This document shows, one piece after another, positions 10,782 to 19,763 of a DNA stretch of 64,000 nucleotides. Numbering within the stretch: the first letter of the stretch is position 1; each line of letters opens with the position of its first letter. The stretch spans positions 1,736,001 through 1,800,000 of the forward strand of contig NZ_CP016756.1 in assembly GCF_001700965.1 (NCBI RefSeq), in the 5' to 3' direction. The translations under genes were made by a program, and so were the position numbers. Under the pieces are notes generated by a model, which was not told where the DNA came from, did no database searches, and saw only the letters and a list, made by a program, of their open reading frames with translations. Origin of the DNA: Stenotrophomonas nitritireducens. Its GTDB lineage: Bacteria; Pseudomonadota; Gammaproteobacteria; Xanthomonadales; Xanthomonadaceae.

Positions 10782-11702
10782 ATGAAACCGCAATCCGTCG
10801 CCAAGCTCTATTACCGCCTCGCCAGCATCCTGACCCACCTGCCCTGGTCCTGGCAGCGGACGCTGGCCGATACCGTGGCCTGGCTGTGGCGCAGCATCAA
10901 TGCCCGCGAAAGCCGGGTGACCCGTCGCAACCTGGAGCTGGCCTACCCCGAACTGGACGCCGCGCAGCGCGCGCGCCTGCACCGCGAGGTATTGCGCACC
11001 ACCGCCCGTCAGGCTCTGGAAACTCTGTACCTGTGGACTCACGACCCGGCCAGTAACCTGTCCCGGCACCTGCGCGAACGCCATGGCCAGGAGCTCTACG
11101 ACGCTGCTCTGGCCTCCGGCAAGGGCGTGATCGTGGTCGCCCCGCATTACGGCAACTGGGAGCTGCTGAATCAATGGCTGGCTTCGCGCGGCCCTATCGC
11201 CATTGTCTATGCGCCGCCGGAGAACCCGGTTGGCGACGAATTCCTGCAACTGGTGCGCGGCGGTGACAACGTGCGCCAGGTGCGTGCCGAGGGCCCGGCG
11301 GTACGCCAGCTGTTCAAGGTACTCAAGGACGGTGGCGCCACCGGCATCCTGCCCGATCAGCAGCCCAAGAACGGCGACGGCGTGTTCGTTCCGTTCTTCG
11401 GTATCCAGGCGCTGACCATGACCTTGGTCAACCGCCTGGCCGAGCGCACCGGCGCCACCGTCCTGTACGGCTGGTGCGAGCGCACCGGGCCCAACCTCGA
11501 CTTCGCCCTGCATATCGAACCAGCCGAGGCACAGATCGCCGACCCGGACCTGCAGCTGGCTGCCGCCACCCTCAGCGCCGGTATCGAGCGCATCGCCCGC
11601 CGCGATCCCACGCAATACCAGTGGACCTACAAGCGCTACACATTGCGGCCACCCGGCAGTGGCGAGCACGACCCTTACGCCACCGCCCGTCACCCGCATT
11701 GA
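10782..11702 (+). CDS. lpxL: Lipid A late acyltransferase (LpxL/HtrB family)
   Basis: 306-residue inner-membrane acyltransferase that transfers a fatty-acyl chain (lauroyl-type in the best studied members) from acyl-ACP to the Kdo2-lipid IVA precursor. The catalytic HxxxxE motif is PHYGNWE with His122 and Glu127. Other family blocks include the [16 protein letters not shown] segment and the C-terminal YQWTYKR. GGGGGA lies directly before ATG 10782. It could equally be the LpxM-type paralogue, since substrate order cannot be read from sequence. It precedes the ribA-like gene by 74 bases. Confidence 0.9.
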   Translation: MKPQSVAKLYYRLASILTHLPWSWQRTLADTVAWLWRSINARESRVTRRNLELAYPELDAAQRARLHREVLRTTARQALETLYLWTHDPASNLSRHLRERHGQELYDAALASGKGVIVVAPHYGNWELLNQWLASRGPIAIVYAPPENPVGDEFLQLVRGGDNVRQVRAEGPAVRQLFKVLKDGGATGILPDQQPKNGDGVFVPFFGIQALTMTLVNRLAERTGATVLYGWCERTGPNLDFALHIEPAEAQIADPDLQLAAATLSAGIERIARRDPTQYQWTYKRYTLRPPGSGEHDPYATARHPH

Positions 11703-11776
11703 ACCTGCTCCTGCAACACTGCATCACCCGTGCTGCTTGATTGATTCGACAGCCAACGGCCCCCATAAGGTTTCAA

Positions 11777-12898
11777 ATGAACAGCCCCGCATCCGCCAGC
11801 CCGCCCTATTTCGGCCAGACCGCCGCCATCGCCTGCGAGCGCGCCGCCGCCGAGCTGCGCGCGGGCCGCCCGGTGGTGATCAGCGACGGCCGGCGCCGGC
11901 TTGCCAGCATCGCCCTGGACAGCGCCTCGCCGGCAGGCTTCGCCGCCTTCGCCAAGGCTGCGCAGAACCGCCACTACCTGTTCCTGAGCGCCGCGCGCGC
12001 ACAGACGCTGGGCATCCACGCCGCCGATGGCATCCGCGTTCCGCTGGCCGGCCGCGACTTCGCCGAGCTGCCGGCGCTGGCCTATCTGCGCGATGCAACT
12101 GCGCCTGCCGATGCATTGCCCGAGGGCGACGCGCTGGACGCTGCCAGCGTGGAAGTGGCGCGGCTGGGCCTGCTGCTACCGGCCATGGTGTCGGTGGAAC
12201 TGGAAGCGGCGGGCAGCCCGTTTGACGACTGCATGCAGCTCAGCGCCGATGCCCTGCGCGAAGGTGCCGGCCAGGCCGGCCAGGACTATGAACTGGTCAC
12301 CCGCTCGCCGGTGCCGTTGCGCGATGTCGGCATGAGCGAGTTCGCCGTGTTCCGTGGCGGCGTGGCGCAGCGCGACCAGGTCGCGGTGATTGTCGGCAAC
12401 CCAGACATGAGTGGCATCGTACCGGTGCGCGTGCATTCGTCCTGCCTCACCGGCGACCTGTTCGGCTCGCTCAAGTGCGACTGCGGCGACCAGCTGCGGC
12501 GTGGCCTGCGCACGCTCAAGGAGCTTGGCGGCGGCATCCTGTTGTATTTGGACCAGGAAGGCCGCGGCACCGGTATCGCCGCGAAAATGCGCGCCTACGG
12601 GTACCAGCACGAAGGCCTGGACACCATCGACGCCGACGCGCAGCTGGGCTTCGGCTCCGACGAGCGCCGCTATGGCAGTGCGGTGGCGATGCTGCGTGCA
12701 TTGGGCGTGCAACGCATCCAGCTGTTGACCAATAATCCGACCAAGGTGCAGCGCCTGCGCAACGCCGGCATCGAAGTGCTGGGCTGCGTGCCGATCACCG
12801 GCGAGATCACCCACGAGAACGAGCAGTACCTGCGCACCAAGGCCGCACGCGCCGGCCATCATCTGGATGTGGACGCACTGATCATGGCAGCGCAGTAA
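11777..12898 (+). CDS. ribA: GTP cyclohydrolase II with degenerate RibB-like N-terminal domain
   Basis: 373-residue protein for the first committed step of riboflavin synthesis, converting GTP to 2,5-diamino-6-ribosylamino-pyrimidinone phosphate, formate and pyrophosphate. The C-terminal half is a clear RibA domain: zinc ligands Cys223, Cys234 and Cys236 in SSCLTGDLFGSLKCDCGDQ, then LDQEGRGTGIAAK and LLTNNPTK. Residues 20-175 follow the length and layout of a 3,4-dihydroxybutanone-4-phosphate synthase (RibB) domain. However, the acidic catalytic loop (normally DDEDRENEGD) is replaced by SDGRRRLAS, so that half is probably inactive. ATG 11777 follows AAGG at a usable distance; an in-frame ATG at 11741 is less likely. 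No FMN riboswitch fits in the 74-base leader. Confidence 0.92.
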   Translation: MNSPASASPPYFGQTAAIACERAAAELRAGRPVVISDGRRRLASIALDSASPAGFAAFAKAAQNRHYLFLSAARAQTLGIHAADGIRVPLAGRDFAELPALAYLRDATAPADALPEGDALDAASVEVARLGLLLPAMVSVELEAAGSPFDDCMQLSADALREGAGQAGQDYELVTRSPVPLRDVGMSEFAVFRGGVAQRDQVAVIVGNPDMSGIVPVRVHSSCLTGDLFGSLKCDCGDQLRRGLRTLKELGGGILLYLDQEGRGTGIAAKMRAYGYQHEGLDTIDADAQLGFGSDERRYGSAVAMLRALGVQRIQLLTNNPTKVQRLRNAGIEVLGCVPITGEITHENEQYLRTKAARAGHHLDVDALIMAAQ

Positions 12899-12919
12899 CA
12901 GCCCTGCTTCCTGGCAATT

Positions 12920-13053
12920 TTGTGGAAGCGGCGTAAGCCGCGAAGCCTATGCCGTAGTGAGTCAACGAAAAGCCTGCACTCTGGTTTTCGAGGTAGGCCA
13001 CCATTGTGGGCGCCGGGTGCTGCACCAGCTTCGCGGCTTACGCCGCTCCTACA
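12920..13053. repeat. Inverted pair of REP-like palindromes
   Basis: The same family as 54-155. One copy is at 12920-12946 (TGTGGAAGCGGCGTAAGCCG...) and an inverted copy at 13028-13053, with about 80 bases between. They lie immediately downstream of ribA and before the PH-domain pair. Confidence 0.8.
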
Positions 13054-13108
13054 GCAGCCATCGATGCCCACCTAACGTTGTACGGCCCCGCCGTTATATC
13101 GTCTGCGC

Positions 13109-13618
13109 ATGACTGAACCTGCCGACTTCGATATACCCGCCCCGGACGACAAGCAATGGCAGGCCCTGCCGCCACGCGGCGCGCTGTTTGCCGCCGCTGG
13201 TGCGGCACTGAGCATGGCGCTGCTGCTCGGTGTCGCCTGTGTGGTGCTGATGCTGGCCACCGATCAATCGAACTGGTTGCTGGGCCCCTTGGCAGCCGCC
13301 GGGTTGGGGGCGCTGATCGGCGCATGGTTCGGCTGGCGTCGGCATCGGCTCACCTTCTGGCGGCTGGACAGCCAATCGCTGGGCGTGCGCCGCGGCCATA
13401 TGTGGCAGAGCGAAAGCCATGTGCCGGTATCGCGCGTGCAGCACCTGGACCTGCGCCGCGGCCCGCTGGAGCGCATGGCCGGGCTGGCCACGCTGATCGT
13501 GCACACCGCCGGCACCCGCATGAACACCGTGGCGGTGGCCGGGCTGGCGCAGGCCGACGCCGAACGCCTGCGTGACCGGCTGGCGCGGCAGCTGGACCAC
13601 GACGACGACGCGCTGTGA
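13109..13618 (+). CDS. PH-domain membrane protein, YdbS-like
   Basis: 169 residues: two transmembrane helices (about 26-50 and 56-76) followed by a bacterial PH (bPH_2) domain that begins RLTFWRLDSQSLGVRRG and includes VPVSRVQHLDLRRGPLER. YdbS/YdbT-type proteins are found as pairs; their biochemical role is poorly defined. The stop overlaps the GTG start of the next gene (GTGA, 13615-13618), so the two are translationally coupled. Confidence 0.88.
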   Translation: MTEPADFDIPAPDDKQWQALPPRGALFAAAGAALSMALLLGVACVVLMLATDQSNWLLGPLAAAGLGALIGAWFGWRRHRLTFWRLDSQSLGVRRGHMWQSESHVPVSRVQHLDLRRGPLERMAGLATLIVHTAGTRMNTVAVAGLAQADAERLRDRLARQLDHDDDAL

Positions 13619-15126
13619 GCGAACTTCCACCGCCGCTACCCGGCCAGGAACAACGACTGCATCCGTGGTCATGGCTGTTCGCCCTGCAGCAGCAGGTGCA
13701 GCAGTTCCTGCTGCCCTTGCTGGCCCTGCTGGTATTCGGCAGCCGCCGCGATGACGACCTGCCCTACCACCACTGGATCAGCGCCGCGATCGTGCTGGCA
13801 CTGGTGGCCACGGCGGTACTGCAATACCTGAGTTATCGCTACCGCATCGGCAGCGACGCCCTGAGCATCCGCAGCGGCATCTTCGAACGCACGCGCCGTG
13901 AGATCCCGTTTGCGCGCATCCACAACGTGGTGGTGCACCAGAACCTGCTGCACCGGATGTTCGGCGTCGCCGAGCTGCGCCTGGAATCGGCCGGTGGCGA
14001 AAAACCCGAGGCAGAGATGCGGGTGCTCAAGCTGAGCCAGGCGCTGGAGCTGGAACGGCTGATCCGCCAAGGCGGCAGCGCGCCCGTAGCCAGCACGCAG
14101 AGCGAGGCCCCCGGCGATGGCGTACTGCTGAGCCTGCCGCTGCCCGAGCTGGTACGGCAGGGACTGATCGCCAACCGCGCGATGGTGGTAGTGGCCGCGG
14201 CGATCGGTGCGGCGTATCAATTGTTCCCGCGCCGGGCCACCTCCGATTTCATCGAGGAGCAGGGCCGGCACGCGTTCGGCTATGCCAGCCAGTTGCAGCT
14301 GGGCACGCTGACCATGGCCGCCACCGGCGTGCTGCTGCTGGCGTTCGCACTGGTGCTGATGCGGCTGCTGTCGGTCGGGCTGGCCATCGTGCAGTACTAC
14401 GGCTTCCGCCTGAGTGAGGCCGACCGCCGCCTGACCGTCGAGCGCGGCCTGTTCACCCGCGTGCGCAGCAGCGTTGCCCGCCGCCGCATCCAGGCCTGGA
14501 CCCTGCGCGAAGGCGCGCTGCATCGCCTGTTCAAGCGCCGCCAACTGCGGGTGGACATCGCCAGTGGCGGCCAGCAGCAGGAACAGGACGGCCGCGCGCT
14601 GAAGGAGCTGGCACCACTGGCACCGCCGGCCACCTGTGACAGCCTGCTGCAGCATCTGTTGCCGCACCTGCAATGGCCACCCGCGCAGTGGCAGCCGGTG
14701 AGCACCCGCGGCTGGTGGCGGCTGTGCCTGCCCGCGCTGCTGTTGATGGGCAGCCTGTCAGCATTACTGGTCTACGAGACCGGTCGCGCGTGGGGGCTGC
14801 TGCCATTGCTATGGCTGCCGTGGTCGGCACTGAAGGCGCACCGTCAGGTGAGCCGCATCGGCTACAACATCGATGCGCAGCGTGTCGCCATCCGCGGCGG
14901 CTGGTGGAACCGCTGGTGGCGCGTGGCCGAACTGGACAAGCTGCAGGCCCTGCGGCTGGATCGTTCGCCGCTGGACCGGCATTTCGGCACCGCGACATTG
15001 ACCTTGGATACTGCGGGTGCGGCCGGCGCGCCGGCCTTGCAGCTGCGGTTTTTGGAGGAAGCCCAGGCGCGTGCGCTGATGGCGCAGCTTGAGCGGGAGA
15101 TGGTGCGGCGCAAACTGCGTTGGTGA
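13615..15126 (+). CDS. PH-domain membrane protein, YdbT-like
   Basis: 503-residue membrane protein with three bPH_2 domains alternating with paired transmembrane segments. Helices lie near residues 20-75, 190-270 and 370-405. PH repeats begin YRIGSDALSIRSGIFERTRRE, FRLSEADRRLTVERGLFTR and YNIDAQRVAIRGGWWNR. Each carries the same IPFARIHNV/ARRRIQAW-type strand. This is the YdbT architecture, always found next to a YdbS partner, as here. The GTG start at 13615 overlaps the YdbS stop. A large inverted repeat directly after the stop probably ends the transcript. Confidence 0.88.
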   Translation: MSELPPPLPGQEQRLHPWSWLFALQQQVQQFLLPLLALLVFGSRRDDDLPYHHWISAAIVLALVATAVLQYLSYRYRIGSDALSIRSGIFERTRREIPFARIHNVVVHQNLLHRMFGVAELRLESAGGEKPEAEMRVLKLSQALELERLIRQGGSAPVASTQSEAPGDGVLLSLPLPELVRQGLIANRAMVVVAAAIGAAYQLFPRRATSDFIEEQGRHAFGYASQLQLGTLTMAATGVLLLAFALVLMRLLSVGLAIVQYYGFRLSEADRRLTVERGLFTRVRSSVARRRIQAWTLREGALHRLFKRRQLRVDIASGGQQQEQDGRALKELAPLAPPATCDSLLQHLLPHLQWPPAQWQPVSTRGWWRLCLPALLLMGSLSALLVYETGRAWGLLPLLWLPWSALKAHRQVSRIGYNIDAQRVAIRGGWWNRWWRVAELDKLQALRLDRSPLDRHFGTATLTLDTAGAAGAPALQLRFLEEAQARALMAQLEREMVRRKLRW

Positions 15127-15139
15127 GGGTGTAGAGCAC

Positions 15140-15280
15140 TCCCCTCTCCCGCCCCTTCGGGGCACCCTCTCCCGCAAGGGGAGAGGGGCGAAGCAGCGCG
15201 AGCTCAAGCATTGCCTGCAATTGCAGATCTTCCCCTCTCCCCTTGCGGGAGAGGGTGCCCCAAAGGGGCGGGAGAGGGGG
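15140..15280. repeat. Large inverted repeat of intergenic CTCTCCCGC family
   Basis: A 49-base block (CCCCTCTCCCGCCCCTTCGG...) at 15140-15188 is repeated in inverted orientation at 15232-15280. The blocks flank a 43-base centre. Each arm contains its own GC-rich hairpins, so the region can fold either way and could act as a bidirectional terminator between two convergent genes. Related sequences occur at 31144-31253, 60720-60935 and 61027-61057. Confidence 0.75.
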
Positions 15281-15294
15281 AAAAGCGCGTTACC

Positions 15295-16326
15295 TCAAAC
15301 CCGCGCCGGGCCCCAATAACCGATGCGCTTGCGCAGCTTGATCTTGCGCCACCAGTTGCGCGGCTTGGGCTTGCGGTTGCGCCCGCCCTTGGCGATGAAA
15401 TCGTCAATGGCCTGCAGGATGCGCTCGCTGGAGCGGCCATCGCGGTAGGGATGCAGCTGGTCGGCGAACTGGCGCACCGCCGCCATCAGCTCCGGCGGCC
15501 GCGACAAGGCAGTTCGGATCGCGCCTTCAAACTGCGCCGGGTCATCGATGTCGATCAGCTGCGGGCCCGGCCGACGGTTTTTGAAGGTGACCACCGGCTT
15601 GTAGGTCAGCAGGAATTCGTTGAGCGCCGAGGAGGTGTCAGAGCACATCATGTCCACCTGCGGGAACAGGTCCAGGATGTTGTCGTCATCGGCAAAGCGC
15701 AGGTACGGGCCTTCAAGGGCGCGGTACTTGGCGGTGATTTCCGGGTCCATCTTCGGGTGGAAGGTGACGATCCAGCGCCATTCCCCGGTCTGCGACAAGC
15801 GCTTGATCTCGTCGTACAGAAGGCCGGCGGCACTCCAGGACGGCGAGAAGGTGGAGTGGTAAAGGATCACCGGCGGCTCGCGCACCGGATCGGGCTGGTC
15901 CTTGAGCTGGCTCATGAACGGGTCGATCTTCGGGAAGCCGGTCTCCACCACCGAAAAATGTCCGGACTTCTGCGCCAGTTCCGAGAACGCGGCGGTATCG
16001 CGCGGGCCGGTGGTGCAGTACAGGTCGAAGAAGCCACGGATGTAGATATGCCGCGGCTTGCCCGCGTCGAAGCCGTGGAAGGTCTCGACCTTCACCCCGG
16101 GGAAGAAGTGCGGCACCGCGTTGGACGAGGTGATCACCGCGCAGGGGTTCCAGGCGCGCACCTGCGCAACCGTGAGCAGGGTTTCATCGGCGGCCAGATC
16201 TTCCGCGCCGGGGCCGTCGAAAAACCATGCCGCCTCATCGCCACGTGCGCGGATCGCTGCCTGCAGCGGGCGGAGGATGGCCAGGGCATAACGCTCGGAC
16301 CCGTACAGCAGATAGTGGCGTGGCAC
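15295..16326 (-). CDS. CDP-glycerol glycerophosphotransferase-like protein
   Basis: 343-residue soluble or peripheral GT-B-fold protein resembling the CDP-glycerol:poly(glycerophosphate) transferase family, which adds glycerol- or ribitol-phosphate to cell-surface polymers. Family-like blocks are HGFDAGKPRHIYIRGFFDLY, LYHSTFSPSWSAAG, IVTFHPKMDPE and MMCSDTSSALNEFLLTYKP (the nucleotide-binding DxSS region). The C-terminus is very basic (RNRKPKPRNWWRKIKLRKR), suggesting membrane association. I prefer GTG 16326, which has CAGGAG 9 bases upstream, over the in-frame TTG at 16362. The gene is divergent from the WaaE-like glycosyltransferase, so it probably modifies LPS or another surface glycan. 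The transferred group is unknown. Confidence 0.75.
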   Translation of the reverse strand: MPRHYLLYGSERYALAILRPLQAAIRARGDEAAWFFDGPGAEDLAADETLLTVAQVRAWNPCAVITSSNAVPHFFPGVKVETFHGFDAGKPRHIYIRGFFDLYCTTGPRDTAAFSELAQKSGHFSVVETGFPKIDPFMSQLKDQPDPVREPPVILYHSTFSPSWSAAGLLYDEIKRLSQTGEWRWIVTFHPKMDPEITAKYRALEGPYLRFADDDNILDLFPQVDMMCSDTSSALNEFLLTYKPVVTFKNRRPGPQLIDIDDPAQFEGAIRTALSRPPELMAAVRQFADQLHPYRDGRSSERILQAIDDFIAKGGRNRKPKPRNWWRKIKLRKRIGYWGPARV

Positions 16327-16427
16327 GGCGGGGAACTCCTGAATATCCCGGATATTGCGCAATTATCGCATCGCCAGTGGGAGCCGTCGCTGCTAGGCTT
16401 TGGCCCATCCCCCGTACCAGATGCCGC

Positions 16428-17255
16428 ATGCCCAGCCCAAGCACCACCCTGTCCAGCCAACGCCCGCGCCTGTCGGCCTGCATCATCGCCTTCAATGAAG
16501 CCGACCGCATTGGTGACTGCCTGGCCTCGCTGGCGTTCTGTGACGAGATCGTGGTGGTGGATTCGTTTTCCAGCGACGCCACCGTCGCCGTCGCCGAGGC
16601 GGCCGGTGCGCGCGTGCTGCAGCGGGCCTTCGATGGCTTCCGCAGCCAGAAGGCGTTCTGTGTTGAACAGGCCAGCCATGACTGGGTGCTGTGCCTGGAT
16701 GCCGATGAGCGGGTCAACCCGGAACTGCGTGCGGCCATCGAATCCGAACGCGATGCCGGCTTGCCCCGCGCCGTGGGCTACCGCTTCGCGCGCTGCTCGG
16801 AATACTTCGGCCGCTTCCTGCGGCACGGCACGGCCTACCCCGACCGCGTACTACGCCTGTTCGACCGCCGCCACGGCGGCTGGCGCGGTGATCGCGAAAT
16901 CCACGAAGCGGTGTCGCTGGACGGCCCGGCCGCGCTGCTGAAGGGTGATCTGCTGCACCACCCGTACCGCAGCTTCCTGCAGCTGCTGGACAAGAAACAG
17001 AAGTACGCGCGGATGATGGCCGAGCACGAGTTCGGCAAAGGCAAGCGCGCCAGCCTGGGCAAGCTGATCATCGCCCCGAGCTGGCGCTTCATCCGCAGCT
17101 ACGTGATCAAGCGCGGCTTCCTCGACGGCTGGCCAGGGCTGATCGAAGCCTTCGTCAGCGCTAATTACGTGCGGCAGAAGACCATCATGCTGTGGCTGCT
17201 GCAGAACGGGCAGCCGCTGGTGACGCCGCCAACCGGTGCCGGGCCCGGCAACTAG
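16428..17255 (+). CDS. GT2 glycosyltransferase, WaaE/KdtX-like
   Basis: 275-residue family 2 glycosyltransferase. The nucleotide-sugar domain starts LSACIIAFNEADRIGDCLAS and has VVVDSFSSDATV and the DxD-like LCLDADERVNPELR. The later blocks FARCSEYFGRFLRHG, RVLRLFDRRHGGWRGDREIHE and DLLHHPYRS match the WaaE/KdtX group that adds glucose to the first heptose of the LPS core. It is likely cytoplasmic-face membrane-associated. ATG 16428 was chosen because the open frame upstream overlaps the divergent gene. The downstream O-antigen ligase fits an LPS role. Confidence 0.85.
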   Translation: MPSPSTTLSSQRPRLSACIIAFNEADRIGDCLASLAFCDEIVVVDSFSSDATVAVAEAAGARVLQRAFDGFRSQKAFCVEQASHDWVLCLDADERVNPELRAAIESERDAGLPRAVGYRFARCSEYFGRFLRHGTAYPDRVLRLFDRRHGGWRGDREIHEAVSLDGPAALLKGDLLHHPYRSFLQLLDKKQKYARMMAEHEFGKGKRASLGKLIIAPSWRFIRSYVIKRGFLDGWPGLIEAFVSANYVRQKTIMLWLLQNGQPLVTPPTGAGPGN

Positions 17256-17325
17256 CCCGGCACCGGGCTCACGGCGTTTGCTGAACCCTGCCTCGGCAGG
17301 TGCCATCCACATGCAATCCGGTTCG

Positions 17326-17354
17326 TTGAAGATGCAGGTTCGCGTCGCTAGAAT
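17326..17354 (+). promoter_or_regulatory. Promoter for the O-antigen ligase gene
   Basis: TTGAAG (17326-17331), a 17-base spacer and TAGAAT (17349-17354) form a good sigma-70 promoter. An 8-base inverted repeat, GTCGCTAG (17344-17351) and CTAGCGAC (17367-17374), overlaps the -10 and the expected start point near 17361, so it could be an operator or a leader hairpin. Confidence 0.6.
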
Positions 17355-17396
17355 TGTCCGTTCCAGCTAGCGACTGAGAATCAGACTGGTTGCCCG

Positions 17397-18752
17397 GTGG
17401 CGGTCCCTGTCACTGCCACTTTCCCAGCGGCGTCCCCACGCCCCACCGGTGTGATCCATTACGTGAATCATTTGACTGCGGCCCCCTCCACCCCGCTGTT
17501 GCAGGCACTGCGAGCCCGGCTGCTGACCCTTGGCCAGTGGTGCGCGGTGCTTTCGCTGTTTGCCGCGCCCATCAACAAGCCAGCCACCAACATCCTGATC
17601 GGCCTGGGCCTGCTGGGCTCGCTGGCCGGTACCGGGCTGGTCGAGCGCTGGCGTGCCGCCGTGCGCGAGCCGGTGGTGATCGGCTTCCTGGTCTGGTTCG
17701 CCGTGCTGCTCGCCAGCGCACTGCATGCCACGCTTACCACCGGAGCCTCGATGTTCAGCGAAGCGGGATTGTGGGGCTGCCTTTACCCGGCCCTCATTGC
17801 CAGCCTGCTGCGCGATTCGCGCTGGCGTTGGCGCGCGCTGGCCGCGTTTGCCGTAGCCGCCGGCCTGGTGGTGGTGATTTCCTACCTGATGCAGTTCGGC
17901 CTGGTGCCGCAGCGGGCGGTGGCTGAAATCCAGCCTTCCATGCGCAACACCGTGTTCAAGGAATACACCCAGCAGGGCCTGGCCAGCCTGATCCTGATGT
18001 CGATGCTGGTGGCCATCGGGCTGAACAGCCCCAACCGCCGCTGGCGTGTCGCCGCCCTGCTCGGTGCGGCGGTGGTGCTGGCCAACGTGGTGTTGCTCAT
18101 CCAGAGCCGGACCACCTATATCGTGCTGTTGCCGCTGCTGGGGTATTGGATCTACCGCCTGGTGGCGCACCGCTTCAACGGCTGGCGCACGCTGATCATC
18201 AGCGCCGGCCTGATCGTGCTCACCATTGGCAGCCTGTGGTCGACCCCGAGCATCCGTGAGCGCATGCTCAGTTCGATCACCGAGGAAGTCGACAGTTACC
18301 TGGTTACCCAGCAACCCACTTCCAGCGGCATCCGTCTCTGGTTGTGGCAGCAGACCCTGCCAATCATCGCCGACGCGCCGGTATTCGGGCACGGGCTGAA
18401 CCAGTGGGAGCCGCTCTATCTTGAGCAGATGCGCGATATTCCCGGCTCAGCGCCGTTCATCACCGGCCACCCGCACCAGGAAGCCCTGCTCATCCTGGCC
18501 GAAGAAGGGACGGTAGGCCTGCTCGTCTTCATCGGCCTGCTGCTGGGCTTTGCCGCCCATGCGCACAAGCTGCCCTCTCCGCAAAAGGGTATCTTTGCCA
18601 GCATTCTGATCATCTATGTCGCCGCCGGCCTGGCCAACGGGCTGTGGAGCAACTTCACCCATCGACACGTCTTCATCCTGTTGATGGCCTGCATCCCGCT
18701 GGGCAGCTTCCCTTGGTACGGTGTCGGCAGAGAGCGCGAATCCACCTCATGA
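17397..18752 (+). CDS. O-antigen ligase-like membrane protein (WaaL/Wzy_C)
   Basis: 451-residue polytopic inner-membrane protein with about 11-12 transmembrane helices and a large periplasmic loop near residues 270-365. The loop ends in the family block GHPHQEALLILAEEG, which contains the conserved periplasmic His-Glu region used to transfer undecaprenyl-linked glycan to lipid A-core. The C-terminal block NGLWSNFTHRHVFILL is also family-like. Wzy_C proteins include both O-antigen ligases and polymerases, and neighbouring LPS glycosyltransferases favour ligase. The start is uncertain: GTG 17397 gives the longest frame, but GTG 17463 (start NHLTAAPS) has a better upstream GGTGA. The last bases overlap the next gene's ATG (ATGA). 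Confidence 0.85.
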   Translation: MAVPVTATFPAASPRPTGVIHYVNHLTAAPSTPLLQALRARLLTLGQWCAVLSLFAAPINKPATNILIGLGLLGSLAGTGLVERWRAAVREPVVIGFLVWFAVLLASALHATLTTGASMFSEAGLWGCLYPALIASLLRDSRWRWRALAAFAVAAGLVVVISYLMQFGLVPQRAVAEIQPSMRNTVFKEYTQQGLASLILMSMLVAIGLNSPNRRWRVAALLGAAVVLANVVLLIQSRTTYIVLLPLLGYWIYRLVAHRFNGWRTLIISAGLIVLTIGSLWSTPSIRERMLSSITEEVDSYLVTQQPTSSGIRLWLWQQTLPIIADAPVFGHGLNQWEPLYLEQMRDIPGSAPFITGHPHQEALLILAEEGTVGLLVFIGLLLGFAAHAHKLPSPQKGIFASILIIYVAAGLANGLWSNFTHRHVFILLMACIPLGSFPWYGVGRERESTS

Positions 18753-19663
18753 ACCCCAGCCCGTCGTTTGATGAGGTGACCATTGTCTGCGTCACCTACA
18801 ACAGTTCGACTCTTGTGGAGGCGATGGCCAGCACCCTGGCTGCCTTCCCGCATGTCGTCATCATCGACAACGGCAGCAGTGACGACACCGCCGCGCACAT
18901 TGCCCAACGCATCCGGCATGCACGGCTGGTCACGCGCACCACCAACGCCGGCTACGGCAGTGCCAACAACCAGGCAATGGCGCTCGTGCAGACGCCCTTC
19001 GCCTTGCTGCTCAACCCCGATTGCCTGATCGCGGCGGATGACCTGCAATGCCTGCTGGACTGCATGCGCGATCACCCGCAGGCCGGCGTGGTTGGCCCGC
19101 AGAACTGGCGCAGTGACACCGTGCCGCAGATCTCGCATCGCGCGGCATTCTTCAAGCCCGATGTCGACAGCACCTGCACGGTACCGGACAAGGTCATCAG
19201 CGCCGACTGGATCCACGGCTGCTGCCAGCTGCTGCGGACCCGCGCGTTCCGCGATATCGGTGGCTTCGATGAAATATTCTTCCTGTACTACGAAGACGAC
19301 GACCTGTGCCTGCGCATGGCCCAGGCCGGCTACCAATGCCTGCTGCAACCGGCCGCACGCGCCTTCCACAAGGGCGGCGCATCCTCCGCCCCCAGCATCC
19401 GCATCGACTTCATCAAACGTTTCAACTATGCCCGCTCACGGCAGATCGCCATCCGCCGCTACATGGGCAACGGCGCCGGGCGCATGCACCTGGCCAAACT
19501 GATGGTCGCAGCGGTGCCGGCGGTGGCGGTCTACAGCCTGCTGCTGCGGCGCCGTGACGTGATCAAGTGGGCCGCGTGGGGAGCGGCGGCATTCTCCGCC
19601 GCGCTGGGGTTGGACGTGGTGCCAGGACGCGGTAAGCCGGCGCCCGCCACCAGCCGCGCCTAG
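18749..19663 (+). CDS. GT2 glycosyltransferase, rhamnosyltransferase-like
   Basis: 304-residue family 2 glycosyltransferase. The N-terminal Rossmann-type domain has VTIVCVTYNSSTLVEAM, VVIIDNGSSDDTA and the metal-binding LLNPDCLI. The acceptor-side block WIHGCCQLLRTRAFRDIGGF and FLYYEDDDLCLRMAQAGY is typical of dTDP-rhamnosyl transferases of LPS and O-antigen pathways. A hydrophobic segment near 250-285 suggests membrane anchoring. ATG 18749 overlaps the stop of the ligase gene by 4 bases, showing a coupled operon. The sugar transferred cannot be read from sequence. Confidence 0.85.
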   Translation: MNPSPSFDEVTIVCVTYNSSTLVEAMASTLAAFPHVVIIDNGSSDDTAAHIAQRIRHARLVTRTTNAGYGSANNQAMALVQTPFALLLNPDCLIAADDLQCLLDCMRDHPQAGVVGPQNWRSDTVPQISHRAAFFKPDVDSTCTVPDKVISADWIHGCCQLLRTRAFRDIGGFDEIFFLYYEDDDLCLRMAQAGYQCLLQPAARAFHKGGASSAPSIRIDFIKRFNYARSRQIAIRRYMGNGAGRMHLAKLMVAAVPAVAVYSLLLRRRDVIKWAAWGAAAFSAALGLDVVPGRGKPAPATSRA

Positions 19664-19763
19664 CGGCAGACAGCACCGCACTGCGCGGCGCTGCCAGCAC
19701 TACGAAACAGCATCCAATCCTTCATGCCGGGCGCTGCCTGCAACGGCCGGGCCTCGCCTGGGA

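Noticed and set aside
11703..11776. FMN riboswitch before the ribA-like gene
   Set aside because: The 74-base leader is too short and lacks the conserved FMN-element blocks.
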